From Vanrija pseudolonga (taxonomy: Eukaryota; Basidiomycota; Tremellomycetes; Trichosporonales; Trichosporonaceae), in assembly GCF_020906515.1 (NCBI RefSeq), contig NC_085852.1:2294001-2358000 (forward strand): a DNA stretch of 64,000 bases, in the 5' to 3' direction. The position numbers and the translations under genes were made by a program. Shown here piece by piece: positions 1 to 11,449 of this stretch (the stretch's first letter is position 1; each line of letters begins with the position of its first letter). The notes beneath the pieces are model-generated. The model was not told where the DNA came from. It made no database searches and saw only the letters and a program-made list of their open reading frames with translations.

Positions 1-1175
1 TCTGGATGGCCTGCTCGATTGCTGTCATCCTGTACAACAGTGCGTGTGCCGTGGCTGACTCAATTGACCGGAACGATCTGACACCTGACCAGAATACGTC
101 TTCTCGAGCCTCCACTTCCCTTACCCCGTCTTCCTGACCACCTGGCACCTTGCCTTCTCGGTGAGTTGGGCGCAATCTGCCAAGAGAACTGCCAGCTCAC
201 ACACCCCAGGCCATTGCCACCCGCGTCCTCCAGCGCACCACGACCCTCGTCGATGGCGCCAAGGACATTGAGATGACTGTAAGTAGAGCAGGCGGCGAGT
301 CGCTACACGCCTCCACCTCGACCACTGCTAACCCCGCAGCGCGACCGCTGGATCCGCACCATCCTCCCCATCGGTGCGCTCTTCTCGGGCTCGCTCATCC
401 TCTCCAACTACGCCTACCTTTCGCTCTCGGTCTCGTTCATCCAGATGCTCAAGGCGTTCAACCCCGTTGCCATTCTCCTCATCTCGTTTGCCTTCAAGCT
501 CCAGGAGCCCAACGGACGCCTCCTTGCCATTGTCATGATGATCTCGGTCGGCTGCGCTCTTGCCGCTTACGGCGAGCTCCACTTTGAGATGGTCGGCTTC
601 ATCTGCCAGTGTGCCGCTGTCGTGTTCGAGGCCTCGCGTCTTGTCATGATCCAGATCCTCCTCCACGGCCTCAAGATGGACCCCATTGTCTCGCTCCACT
701 ACTACGCCCCTGTCTGCGCCGTCATCAACGCGCTCATCCTCCCCTTCATTGAGGGACTTGAGCCCTTCTACAACCTCCACCGTGTTGGCATCCTTGTCCT
801 CCTCTCCAACGCCGGTATCGCCTTTGCCCTCAACGTCGCTGCCGTGTTCCTTATCTCGGTTGGTTCGGGTCTTATCCTCACCCTTGCCGGTGTTCTCAAG
901 GACATTGTGAGTTTGCCTTGCGCACGGACCCATCTACGCCAGTGGCTGACTTTTGTTTCCAGCTCCTTATCTCCGGCTCGGTCCTTGCCTTTGGCTCGGA
1001 GATCACCGCTCTCCAGGTCTTTGGTTACTCGTGAGTGCCGCGGCCCTCATCGCCCCCATGGCCCATGGCCCATGGGAGTGGCGTGGACGGTTCATTACCC
1101 CGCGCAGACCCACTAACACCCTGCAGCATCTCGCTTGCGGGTCTTGTCACCTTCAAGACGACTGGCGGCAAGTAA
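1..1175 (+). CDS. Triose-phosphate-translocator family transporter, 3' part (5' end outside window)
   Basis: Member of the drug/metabolite superfamily TPT group (SLC35-like), multi-span membrane proteins that exchange sugar phosphates or nucleotide sugars, usually in Golgi or ER. Joining exons across short GT-AG introns gives a continuous reading: LYNKYVFSS and WHLAFS, then RDRWIRTILPIGALF, a long exon with LSNYAYLSLSVSFIQMLKAF, and a last piece ending FKTTGGK then TAA. The motif LYNKY near the first helix and the paired VSF-QMLKA helix are family hallmarks. Exons by eye: 1..~40, ~92..159, ~213..279, ~343..906, ~962..1030 and ~1128..1175. The N-terminus and first helix are cut by the window edge. 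The substrate cannot be told. Family call is firm, substrate unknown. Confidence 0.88.
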
Positions 1176-2966
1176 AATGCCAAATCTACGATCCCCACCA
1201 TCTACAAACAACACCATGGACAGTTGAGAGAGGCCTCCGGTCGTCGCCGGTGGCCGGGAGGGAGTTGCCGAGGCGGAGGGGATGGAGCACGACGGGGCGA
1301 GAGTGCGCGGGGCGGCCGGAGCTGCTGCCACGCGACCATATGCCCAAATTGATAGATGCTGCTTTGAGGCTGCTACCCGGTCTGTGCGTTCTGTGTGTTC
1401 GTACCACCATACACTCTTTTTATCCGTTTGACATAGAATGTGATTGTGTGTTAGCTGGGGGAGGCGGAGCCACGCGCCAGCCAACCGTTGCGCTTTTATT
1501 AACACTACTGATAGGGCTGCCTGTTGTGATTACCACGCGGAGATGGCAACTAGCGGGCTATAGCGGCAGTGGCCTACCTGGACTAGGACAATGGACCATG
1601 CGTGTCCATTGTGATGCCTCGATGCCGAACGCCTATGCACTGAACTGCACAGTGGTGTCGGTGGAATCAATGCCTCCAACCCCGCCAGGCCCGGCACTCC
1701 CTCCCCAGCGGTGCGCTGTACGGCGCTCCGTGATTTCCAACAACGAGGCGACGGAAGCATTTCCGCCCACTGTACCACCGTACTGGCAACCGCTCTCTCG
1801 GGCCGGACAGCAGAATGGGCTCGTCGGACCATTCGTGGTACTCCGGGCGCGTCCGACGGTGTGGTGCTGCATCGCGCCGGCGGCACTGCCAAGGTATCGT
1901 CATGCAGCAATCAGGCAAGCAGGAGCAGAGCTGTAAGCATAGGAAAATTCGGGAGTGGTGCACGAGACGATTACTGCATCGCACATCGCATCAACACACA
2001 CACATACACACACAGCTCGCGCGCACACGCCACGAGCAGTACATTGCAGACACCGGACGAACACCACGACAGCCGAGGACAACGAGTCACCCGACCAGAC
2101 ACGACTGACCGATTTGCCGGGTTACCGTGAGTGTGCTGTGGCCGCTGGGGATCGTGTGTGCCCGCCGGTGTGATGTGTGTGTGTGCGACCTACGCATACG
2201 CGCCTGCTCCTCCTGCTTTGCTCGTTACCGCTGTGTGCTTGCTTGCTGGGCGCGGCGCTTGCTTGCTCGCTCGCACCCGCCGCCTGCTGCATGCCAAGTG
2301 GCGCTGCGCACTCTGTGGCGCGCAGGCAGCAGGCAGCGGGCCGCCGCCCGCCGCCGACCGAGCAAACGCAGGAAAGGAGCACTTGCACTACCGGCTGTTC
2401 CGCTCGGGACCAATGCTTTGCACCTTTCTATACGCTCTCCTCGCCCGTCTCGCCTGTTTACACTTGCTGACTGACACCGTCTCACCGTCTCTCCGCATCG
2501 CATCGCACTACACCTGTCCCACTATACCGACTCCACCCGCCGCCCGCCGCCCGCGCCGCCATCTGCCCCATTCACCCGATAACATCTCACTCGCTCGTCG
2601 TGGCCGCGCCGTGGGCTCCTTTGGGTTGATTACGCCACGCCACACGACATATACTTCTTGTTGTGCTTCTGCTTCTTCTTCTTCTTCTTCGTCATTGCTG
2701 CTGCTCTCGTGACCCGCCCACCCAACGACGACGCCCACACACACATAGTCACATCGCCACAGCCCACCTACACACCCCATCTCACACGACCTCCCGCACA
2801 CGCCCTTGCTCCACGGGGCACCTGTTCGAGTCCCGACCGCCCGCACTGGCCACCACCCACCCACCCAGACCCACCAACCATCGTCACGCACTATCTCACC
2901 TACCTCACTAGCTTCACTTCGCTCGCCATATAACCACTTCCACTCCCCCACACACCACCGCCCACT
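1176..2966. other. Intergenic region with CA-rich and TCT-rich tracts
   Basis: About 1.8 kb without a gene I can support. It holds a CA-dinucleotide-rich stretch near 1990-2030, a (TTC)n run near 2665-2695, and pyrimidine-rich sequence leading to the next start codon, which probably serves as promoter and leader of the downstream gene. Open frames here have no recognisable protein and no consistent splice pattern. Confidence 0.6.
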
Positions 2967-3865
2967 ATGCCCGCCTCTGCAGTCATTGTCCAGCACGCCG
3001 CCCACACGCCATTGTCGGGCTCGCCGCTCGGCTCGCCGTCCCTCCGCCCCGTCGCTTCCACCCTCTCGCCCGACGAGCCGCGCGGCGGCCGCTCAGCCAC
3101 GCAGACACAGCGCCCCTACTTCTCGCCGCGGCTGCAGCGGAGCCGCTCGCGCCCCCGCGGCGAGATTGGCATGCAGAGCCTCCTCTTCGCCGAGAGCGTC
3201 ATGAAGGTCGTCAACTCGCGCCGTGCGCGCGCAGTCGTCCTCGGCATCTCGCCCGCGTCCCCCGGCGGCACGCAGCGCGAGACGGTCGAGTTTGTCGTCG
3301 ACGTCCCCGTCTGGTCGGCCGGCTGCTTCTCTGGTGAGTTGGTTGTCATGTTGCCACCGGTTGTGCCCCGCTGATTATTGCACCAGACCTCTCCACTCTC
3401 CACGCCCTCCGTGACAAGACATTGGCCAACGTCCACGGTCTTATCAACCACCTCGCCGAGCAGCACTCGGTCCACGCCACCTACAAGCTGCTTGCCCGCC
3501 GCCCATTGTCGGTCGGCTGGGGCTGTATCCGTCTTGTGCCGTCGTCGCTCGACGATGTGGCTGGCACGCCGTGCAAGCACAACCGCCGCACGTCGTTTGT
3601 CAAGCCCGAGGGCTCGCCGCACGCGCCGGCCGTCTCGTCGCCCCGCCGCCCCTTGTCCATGTCCTTTGAGCACGCCATTGTCGACGAGCCCGAGGAGGAG
3701 GTCGAGGTCGACGTCAAGAAGGGCTACTCGAAGGAGAGCAGCGACGACGAGGACGAGGAGGAGGCCGACTCGCTCGTCAAGGCCGAGGTCGACAAGCGCG
3801 GCGCCAAGGAGGGCCAGTCGTTTGTCATGGTCATCCACGGCATGGAGAGCTTGATCTTGGTGTGA
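2967..3865 (+). CDS. Hypothetical protein with acidic Glu/Asp-rich C-terminal part
   Basis: Two exons, 2967..3333 and 3387..3865, joined by a 53-nt intron (GTGAGT donor, CACCAG acceptor) give 281 residues. The first ~70 residues are Ser/Pro/Arg-rich and look disordered. Residues ~65-165 are better ordered (FAESVMKVVNSRRARAVVLG, then VPVWSAGCFSDLSTLHALRD). After ~205 the chain is acidic (VDEPEEEVEVDVKKGYSK, then a DDEDEEE run) and ends in a hydrophobic strand FVMVIHGMESLILV. I recognise no family. The reading frame, codon use and clean intron make it a real gene; function unknown. It may be a nuclear or regulatory protein from its composition, but that is only a guess. Confidence 0.7.
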
Positions 3866-4893
3866 GCAGCGGCGGCGGCGTTGCAGCCAGCCACGCAAAG
3901 CTCAAATCGCGCCCTCTCGACGAACCCGCGCCGCGCCGCGCCGCCGCCACCCCCGCGGCCCGGCCGCCGCCACCCCCACAGCCCATCTCAACTACCCCAT
4001 CCCTAGAACCTGTAAACAGGATGTTGTACTCGGCCATCTCGAGTTTGTACTGCACGTGTGTATATGCATGATTGAAGAAGGCAGGAGCAACGGAGCGGCT
4101 TGCCGCGACGTTGCGATATGGCGCCACTGGTGTTGTGGGGTGGCCCGACTGACACACAAGCTCGGCAACGCCATAGTGCACCGGCGTCTGGCACAAGCGG
4201 TACGCTAGGGGATCGTATAGACTTGGAGTGGGCAGTCGACAGGGCTGTCGACAGGCGGGCGGCAGGTAGGCGCGCAGCAGACGTTGCCCGACTGCATGGC
4301 CCCCGATCGAGCTACTAGCCTATGCAGGCTGCACGTCGTGCCCAGGCGCAGATTCCAAGTATAGTTTGCCTCGGGATTAACGTTGCGTAAGGCGCCTTAC
4401 CCCTCAGACGCGCCAGAGACACTAAGCAAGGTGCGGGAAGCGAGCGAGCAGCGAGCGAGGAAGGAGGGTGGCAGTTGTGCCATGGCAAAACGAGGGGAGT
4501 GCCTGGGACAGAGTCGAGTGGCTCCTTGGGGGATACGCCTGGCGACAGACAGACGTCCACCTTCCCTCCCCTCTGACTACGCGCCGACGACGCGCGCGCA
4601 CCGCGACGAGACGACGACGTGAACACACGCGCGCGCGCGATGCAAACACCGTTTGGGGACAAGGTGGATGCAAGGATCGTCGTCGGGGTTGGTTGGTGTT
4701 GCATCGTCGCTCATCACTGTCACTACGCATCCATCACGAGCAGCGCGCCTCTACGACACGCAAGGACGACGCGACGACATCACCACAAGTACGCCGCTGC
4801 CGCCGACTACCCCACACCGTACCCGCACCCGCACCTACACCGAACCTGGCTTGGCCAAGCCCGCAAAGCCTGAAAGCCTGACCCAGATCCGCA
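3866..4893. other. Intergenic region, 3' end of upstream gene and leader of next
   Basis: About 1 kb. Contains Arg/Ala-rich frames typical of GC-rich DNA, CGCG runs near 4600-4640, and no frame that resembles a protein. Probably 3' UTR plus promoter of the small membrane-protein gene that follows. Confidence 0.5.
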
Positions 4894-5882
4894 ATGTGTG
4901 AGTCCCTTCAAGGATGCGGGGTGGATGCCCGCAGCGAGTGGCACTGCCAGTGGTCGTCCGTGCACCGTGACCACCGTCATGGGTGGTGCTTGCTTGCTTG
5001 CCTGCTTGGCAGCCTGCTCGCTACTCGCTGCATGCTGGCCCCTCGCCCTTCTTCCTTGCTCGCGCGCTGATGCGCTCGCTTCGCAGACATCACAATCTTC
5101 CCGTCCAACTTCCCCACCGGGGGGGTCAACAAGGCCGCGCACAAGTCGTCGGGGCGGAACTACCTCTTCTTTAAGAATCCGTTGAGAGATAGCAGTGAGT
5201 AGTGCGAGTCCGCGCGCAGCGCGGACGAGGGGTAGTGGCAGTGGGGTGGGCGAGGGAAGGCGCGGCCGGAGAGATGCACGGCGCCGTGGTGATGGCAACC
5301 GGCGCTTCATTCCTCACCCCGCCCCAACTCGCCCCGCCGCTCGTAGCCTGCTCCGCGGGCAGCTCACTGACCCTCGCCGCAGTGACCATCTTCGGCGTCG
5401 TCCTCGTCTTCTTCTTCATCGTAACCGCCGTCGTCATCCTATGCTCCAAGGCCGCGGAGCGCCGTTCCGCGCGCAACGTGACCGACACCTTCCTGTCAAC
5501 CGAGGCCAAGTGGGCGGAGCACGCGCCCCTTCCGAGCAGCTATGCGCCCATGCCGCCGGCCAAGTCGTCGCCTGCGACGTTCGACGACGGCGCCAGCTCG
5601 TACTTTGACGACCGGAAGCCCCTGCGCGGCGCCGCGGCGCCATACGCCAACCCGTTCGGCTCGTCCTCCGCGTCGCTGAGCTCGTTCCGCGCCCCGACGC
5701 ATACCAGCCCAACTGGCTCGCCGACGCACGCGGACCCCGGCTCCGCGGCGGGCCAGTACGCCAGCTCGTTTGCGAATGTCGGCGCGAACGCGCCGCGCTA
5801 CCCCGGCGGTATTCCGCGCTCGGCAAGGAGCGGGGCGCGCGTGAGCCCGCCTATTGGGGAGAGCCCGCTGGGCAGGCGGTAG
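4894..5882 (+). CDS. Small single-span membrane protein with Ser/Pro-rich tail
   Basis: Proposed exons 4894..4897 (ATG plus one base), 5087..5194 and 5383..5882, giving 203 residues. The middle exon is only open in the frame reading ITIFPSNFPTGGVNKAAHK, which requires a phase-1 donor; the ATG directly before the GTGAGT at 4898 is the only nearby start that fits. A single hydrophobic segment (TIFGVVLVFFFIVTAVVILC, residues ~38-57) is followed by a basic stop-transfer stretch and a long Ser/Gly/Pro-rich tail with YANPFGSSSASLSSF and PPIGESPLGRR. I know no family. The second and third exons are well supported; the 4-base first exon is an inference and a longer upstream first exon is possible. 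Confidence 0.5.
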
Positions 5883-6840
5883 GCGGCTAGCCGCGAGCGA
5901 AGCGAGCGGCGTAGCGGAGGGAGGGGCCTACAAGAACCAGAGAAGATACGATAGCGACGGCGAAGCGACAGCCAACGCCGAGAGATGAGCCGATGCCGAC
6001 GGCGAAGAAACAAACAGACAGCAAGAGCGGCCAACGGGGCCAACGGCGCCGACGGCAACCGACCCCGCCCGCCCCGAACCGACGCCGCGTCCGGTGGCGC
6101 CGGCGCCGCCCGACACCCGACACCCAGCCATGTACCATAGGCCTGTAGCATACACGCATGTACCACCCGTAGCCTGTCTAGAGGCGCGTGTCGCCGCCGC
6201 GCCGACGTCTGTGCGGTCGGTCGGTGTCTGTGTGCCGTGTCGTTGTTATCCGCAGCGGTGTGGCGTTCTGCGGATGGGTATGGGGGTGGTGTGGGTGGTG
6301 ATGGAGCTGCCTGGGCTTTCGGCGGGTGTAACGCAGTTGTGCATGGCGTTGGATGTGCCCCTGCACCTTGCACATCACTGGCTACGCCAGCCAGCGCATC
6401 GCCCCGTCGTCCTGGTTCATGAAAATCGCGCAGCACATGGCCCACACGCACGGCCCCGTCCGCATACAAGTGAAATTTGACCACAGCAATGCTTTACGCG
6501 TGCGCGTCCCGCTGAATCCGGAGTGCAGTACCACCACCCCAGCAGCACCCTCGTCGCGCTACGCGAGCACCGCCACACCGCCACCGTGGCAGCTTCAGAT
6601 GTTAATAGCACAGATTGGTTCCGTCGCCCAGGGTTGTGTCGGTAGGGAGGCAAGTGGCCAGCCAGCCAGCCTTGGGCGCTGCGCCGCTGCGTGTTTTCTC
6701 ACCTCACAGGCAGGCGTCGCGCCGCAGCGCAGCCACAACAAGGCAACTGCCTGCAGCACTACAGCAACTCAACCCACAACTGCAACTACTGCATCTACTA
6801 CCACTCCTCGACCCCACTCTTGCCACTTACTCGATCAACC
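5883..6840. other. Intergenic region
   Basis: Just under 1 kb between two + strand genes. Arg-rich frames on both strands, no recognisable protein, no clear repeat. The last ~150 bases are C/A/T-rich and likely the leader of the CYSTM-type gene. Confidence 0.5.
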
Positions 6841-7705
6841 ATGTCGGCCAAGGACGTGAGTAGTGTCGCTGGCAGGGCAGGGCAGGTCGAGCGAGCGAGC
6901 ATGCGGCGGCGCGAGCACCGAGGTAGCGCTCCTTCGCTCGCTCGCTGCGACACCGCTCGGCACCGACGGCGCGGTCTTGGCGCGCCGTGTCTGGCCTGTC
7001 CTGCCCCCTCTCTCCCTCAACGAACGGCGCTGACATTATCGCAGTACTACGGTGGCGGCGGGTACGTGTGACGTTGTTGCGAGTGCGATGTCGGCGGCGG
7101 CGCGCGGCAGTGTTGTTGTTTGCGCTGTCGCCGCCGCCGCCGCCCCCACCACTCGCCCACTCGCTCCGCTCGTGGCCTCGCTAACGTCCCCAGCCAGCCC
7201 CAGTACGGACAGCAGCAGCAGTACGGCCAGCCCCAGTACGGCGGCCCGCCCCAGCAGGGCGGATACTACCCCCCTGCGCCGCAGCAGTCGTACCAGCAGC
7301 CCGGGCAGTAGTGAGTCGCCGAGCCGAACCGGCCGCGCAGCGGGCGGTGAGGCGGTGGGCGTGGTTTGTTGTGTCGTGTTGTGGCCTATTGTCCACTCGT
7401 AACACTTGCACAACACTGCCCCCTGCCCCACCGCCCCGCCCCGCACACTCGCTGCGCTCGTGTGCGTGTGCTAACTTTACAGCTACCCCCAGCCCCAGCC
7501 CCAGCAGGTCTACGTCCAGCAGCAGCCCCAGAAGGGCGGCTCGGGCGCCGGTACCGGCTGTCTTGCGTGCTGCGCCGGTAGTGAGTGTCGAGTGCGCGCC
7601 GCTGGCAGGCGTGCACGAGGGCGTTTTGCCAGAGTCCCACTAACACCACTCCCAGTGCTCTGCTGTTGCTGCGCCGAAGAACTGTGCTGCGACCTCTGCC
7701 TCTAA
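6841..7705 (+). CDS. Small Gln/Pro/Tyr-rich protein with cysteine-rich CYSTM-type C-terminus
   Basis: Five small exons (6841..6855, 7045..7061, 7194..7310, 7483..7580, 7656..7705) give 98 residues. The N-terminal two thirds are repeats of QPQYG and PPQQGGYYPP; the C-terminus has a cysteine cluster, GCLACCAGMLCCCCAEELCC, close to the stop. This layout matches the CYSTM / cysteine-rich transmembrane module family, small tail-anchored or palmitoylated proteins linked to stress tolerance in fungi and plants. All junctions keep frame and use GTGAGT-like donors. The first two exons are only 15 and 17 nt. Function beyond family membership is not visible. Confidence 0.8.
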
Positions 7706-8282
7706 GCGACGCCAACAAGTCTCTCGCTCGCCTGTGGACCCTCCCATCCCCCCCTCCCCCTCCTTCGACGCCGCCTAATGCACTATGTACGGCGCGCTCC
7801 TGCTATGTATGCCCTATTGATGTGTGTGTGGGGGCGTGTGTGCGTCGGCGCGGCGGCCGTGCGACGTGCGAAGCAAGCAGGCAGGCAGGCAGGCAGGCCT
7901 CGTCGCCTTGGCCCATGATGCCGCTCGGTTGATGTCTTGGCGACGAGGTGGTGCGAGCGAGTGTTGTGGCGACGTTGTCCGACGTGTCGAGGACAAGTGG
8001 CGCTGCTCCGTGCTATTACGGCGTTTGCTGCAACGACGCTAAACTCATTGTTCATTCGCCTCGACGCACGCTTCTCCCTACCACCTTCGACAGCCACACA
8101 CTGGCTTCGCCGCTGCTGACTCCCCACTGACTCCCCCCACTGATAACGCTTCGATCTCACCCACCGGCCCCCACGGCCCCCCACGGCCCCCACGACCACG
8201 CACGCTCGCGTCGCACGCATGGCACGATACATCGCACCGACTACAAGCCAGCCCCGCCCGACTCATAGCCATGACTTTCGCC
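7706..8282. other. Convergent intergenic region with GCAG repeat
   Basis: Lies between the stop codons of the CYSTM-type gene (+) and the ataxin-2 gene (-). It holds a short (GCAG)n tract near 7873-7897 and a repeated CCCCCACGGC stretch near 8165-8200. No gene seen; most is probably 3' UTR of both neighbours. Confidence 0.5.
7873..7897. repeat. (GCAG)n microsatellite
   Basis: About six copies of the tetranucleotide GCAG in the convergent intergenic region. Related CAGG/CAGC tracts recur in other intergenic gaps of the window. Confidence 0.8.
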
Positions 8283-11212
8283 TCATCCCTTCGACCCATG
8301 CACCGGCGATCCCTCAAACCCATGCTGGGGTGGCGCTGGCGGCCCACCCTGCGGAGGTAATGACTGCTGCTGGAAGTGGGGCTGGCCTCCCGGCTGGCCC
8401 GTGAACGACAACTGCGGCTGCACTGGCGGGTTAGCAAAGGCTACAACAATCAAACCCACTGTGAGGAGCCTGGTGTGGGATTTGGCCCGTGTAGAACATC
8501 GGTCCTCCGGGGCCGGGTCGTCCAGGTCCGTTGGGGTGGTACTGCATCTGAGGAGGGAAGAATTGGGCGTTGGCTGGGGGAGGGTTAGTGGCGGAAACTG
8601 AAGAGGGCTTCGGGCTGCTGCTACGCAGCCCTCGCTGTACTCACGAGGCATGCCATTGGGGAAGTACAATGGCATTCCGTTCGGCCCAGGGTGGGGTGGC
8701 TGCCCATGGTGGCTAGGCGACTGGCCCATCTGCTGAGGAGAGATGAAGCCAGAGCCAGGCTGGAACATGGGTCCCAGCATACCGCCCTGCATCTGCGGGT
8801 GCATGCCTGGCGGATACCGGTAGTAATTCATGAACTGCGGAGGCACGCCACCTTGCAACATCGGAGGAGGTCCCTGGTGAGGCGACGACGGGTCCTCGCC
8901 TTCAAACGACCCAGGCTGCATGCCCGGGTGCACAGGAGGCCCGCTCAGCGCGACAGATGAGCGGCGACCAGTGTATGGCCACTGGGGTGCCACTGCCGAC
9001 GCCGACGGCACCTGGCCGTGCCTGAAGGGGTTAAAGTCGTCGCGAGGGTTGACAGTCAGGCGCTTTGGAGGTCCCTCGCGGTAGAACGGGTTCTTGGACG
9101 AGTTTGAGGTCGACGAGGCAGCAGCCGCAGCCGCACCAGCACCGGCCAGGACCGGCGTGCCTGGCAGCTTGGCAGCCTGCGAGGCAGGGCTGTTGACTGC
9201 CGACGAGTCGGATGGCTTGAATGCCGCTGCAGAAGGGTTAGGCTTGAAGACAAACGCCGACGCGTTGGGGTTCAGCTTGGCGGCTGCTCCACCCGAGGTG
9301 ATGGAAGTGTGCGACGGAGTCGGCGAGGTGACGAGCGAAATGTTCTGCGCTGCCGTCTCCGGCACGGGCACTGCAGGTGGTGCCTTGCGTTTGAACGGAG
9401 GGATCTCTGGAATCTTCATGGCAATCTTCTTGGGGCCAGCCGCCGCCGCCGGCTTTGGAGCATCCGGCTGAGGCGATGGGGGAGGGCGGGCGGCAACCGC
9501 AGCAGCGGCGGGGGGTGCCGGCGATGGCGAAGGCGACTTGGACGCCGCCTTTGGCTTCTCCTCGTGCAGCGCCTTTGTGGCCTTCTCCTCAATGGCCTTC
9601 TGCTTCACCTCGTCCTTGGTGAGGATCGGCAGAATATCCTTGGGGATAGGGAGCGGCACCTTGAACTTGGACTGCCACGCCTTGAGGTCAGACAGGACGT
9701 GGGCGCGCTCCGTCTTGGCCATCGACTGCTTGCGAGCCTCGACGCGTTCCCGCTCCAAGTTGACAAACTGGCGTGCCTGGTCCACAACGGCACCCATTGG
9801 GGGGATGGACTGGAGAGCAGGCGACGTGCTGAGCGGCACAGCCGCGGCGGCATCAGTCCCGTTGGACGCAGGAGGAACTTGGCTCGTGCTGCGCATCATG
9901 GTCGTCGGCGCGGCACGGGGTCCCTGCGAAGCGATCGCTGGGTCGATCACTGGGTCGGCAGAGGATCGGGTGGGGATGGAAGCGGGGGTCGGGGAAGGAG
10001 CCTGGACAATGGGGATAGTCGGGGCCTCGGCGGCAGCAGGCGCAGTGGCGGGAGGGGCCGAGGGAGCCGAGCCGTTGGTCTTGCTCGCCGGAGTAACGGG
10101 AACAGGAGCGGCGACCTCTGGGGCCTTGTCGGCGGCGGCGGCGGCGGCGGCAGGCTTGGCCTCTGCCTTGGGTTGCTCGGGCTTGCGAGCGGGGATTCCA
10201 GCTCCGCCCTTGCGCGCACCAGGCGGAACGTAGGCGTTGGGGTTGCGAACGACGCCAGAGTACTTTTCCTCCTCGTCCTTATCACCTGGGGTCGCCTGAC
10301 CACGCTCTTCGGCCATGTGCGAGTTATTCGACGTTTTCTGTACGCGCACGGTTAGTCAACTGGCACTGTTGTTGTCGCTGCCACAGCAACACAACGCACC
10401 GAAAGGATCTCATTCGCAATGCGGTCAGCGTCGCGCTCCCGCTTCTTGAAGCCGGCGCCCGAGCGATCAAGCTTGGTCGTGTAGATCTCCTCATCATAGT
10501 CGGTCTTTGCGCCAAACAGACGCTCATTGACCTCGAACTGGTCCCAGGGGATGGTGCTCATCGGTCCGCCAAAGGTGATGGTGTCGCGGTTGCCAGCGGG
10601 GCTGCCACGGCCGTTGGCAGCGCCGTTTGGCGCGTCATCATCAGGTGACCACGGCTTGAGCTCGCGCTCGCCACCGCGGGCATTGGCCGAGATGTCGGTG
10701 TCTGTCTGGAACTCTGGGGGGTGGCGTGTGAGCACTGAGAAGCTCAACAGGCAGGGGCGCTGGCACTTGGCGCTGGCGGGCTGGTTTCCCAGCAACCACC
10801 AGCTAGTTTACCCGCGCGCCTTAAGAACCACTCGGCACCACTCACCTTTGTGGGACTTGTCCTCCTTGAGTCTGTTCGCGTCAGTCGCGCCGCGAGGGCG
10901 GTTGGGGTGCGTTACGAACTCGGAACCCCGGTTCGGCGGGGTCGAGGCTGCCGTGCTGCCGCCACGGCCATAGCCCGCCGATCCGGGTGGTCCGCCTCGC
11001 CACGAGCCGCGTCTGTGGATGATCAGCATGAGTCATTCGTGGTCTGGCTCGGACAGGTGGGCGGGCACGATCGCCGCCTCGGGGTCCGACGGGCGACGAG
11101 CCTCCCTCCGTTCTGGCACTCACCCTCCGCCACCGCCGCCTCCTCCGCCACCTCCTCCTCCGCCAACCGGGCCGCCCCGTCCTCCGCGCCCGCGTCCTCT
11201 CATCGAGGTCAT
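8283..11212 (-). CDS. PBP1: Ataxin-2 / Pbp1 homologue (LsmAD-domain protein)
   Basis: Poly(A)-binding-protein-associated RNP scaffold involved in stress granules and mRNA polyadenylation and translation control. Exons 11124..11212, 10846..11012, 10400..10713, 8645..10337, 8460..8573 and 8422..8283 give 838 residues. N-terminus is an RGG/Gly-rich run. The LsmAD domain follows (residues ~85-200): EFQTDTDIS, then WDQFEVNERLFGAKTDYDEE and a helix ending RDADRIANEILSKTSNNSHM then AEERG, the typical end of LsmAD. The rest is Pro/Ala/Ser-rich, disordered, with a central helix-forming part (FVNLERERVEARKQSMAKTE) and a Gln/Pro/Gly-rich end. In place of the Sm-like domain that normally precedes LsmAD I find only a Gly/Arg-rich ~80-residue stretch. 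The splice at NEILS to KTSNN restores the conserved motif. Confidence 0.88.
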
Positions 11213-11412
11213 GTCTCGTGCTCGCTACGTCGTTACCGGGTGGTTAACGTGAGAGAGCTGCGGAGGTGTCAGTCGGGGACTAGATGTGGTGAGACAAGCG
11301 AAGGGGCAAGAAAGAGGCAACAATAGAAGAGAGGGGAACAAGGATGCAAGCGCGGGGCATCAGAAGACGACCTTGTTGCACAGGGTCCAGAGAACCAAGG
11401 CAGTGTGTGTGT

Positions 11413-11449
11413 GCTGTGTGTTTTGTGCTGTGTGTTTTGTGCTGTGTGT
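11413..11449. repeat. 14-nt tandem repeat, unit TGTGTGTTTTGTGC, ~2.6 copies
   Basis: Perfect direct repetition read from the sequence, just upstream of the PBP1 start on the opposite strand. Confidence 0.85.

Noticed and set aside
2800-2840. TGTTCGAGTCCC resembling a tRNA T arm
   Set aside because: No acceptor, D or anticodon arms can be built around it.
8571-8760. Reading the PBP1 end as unspliced
   Set aside because: The open frame continues through two introns, but the spliced frame gives the Gln/Pro/Tyr-rich sequence expected and good GTGAGT/CAG sites.
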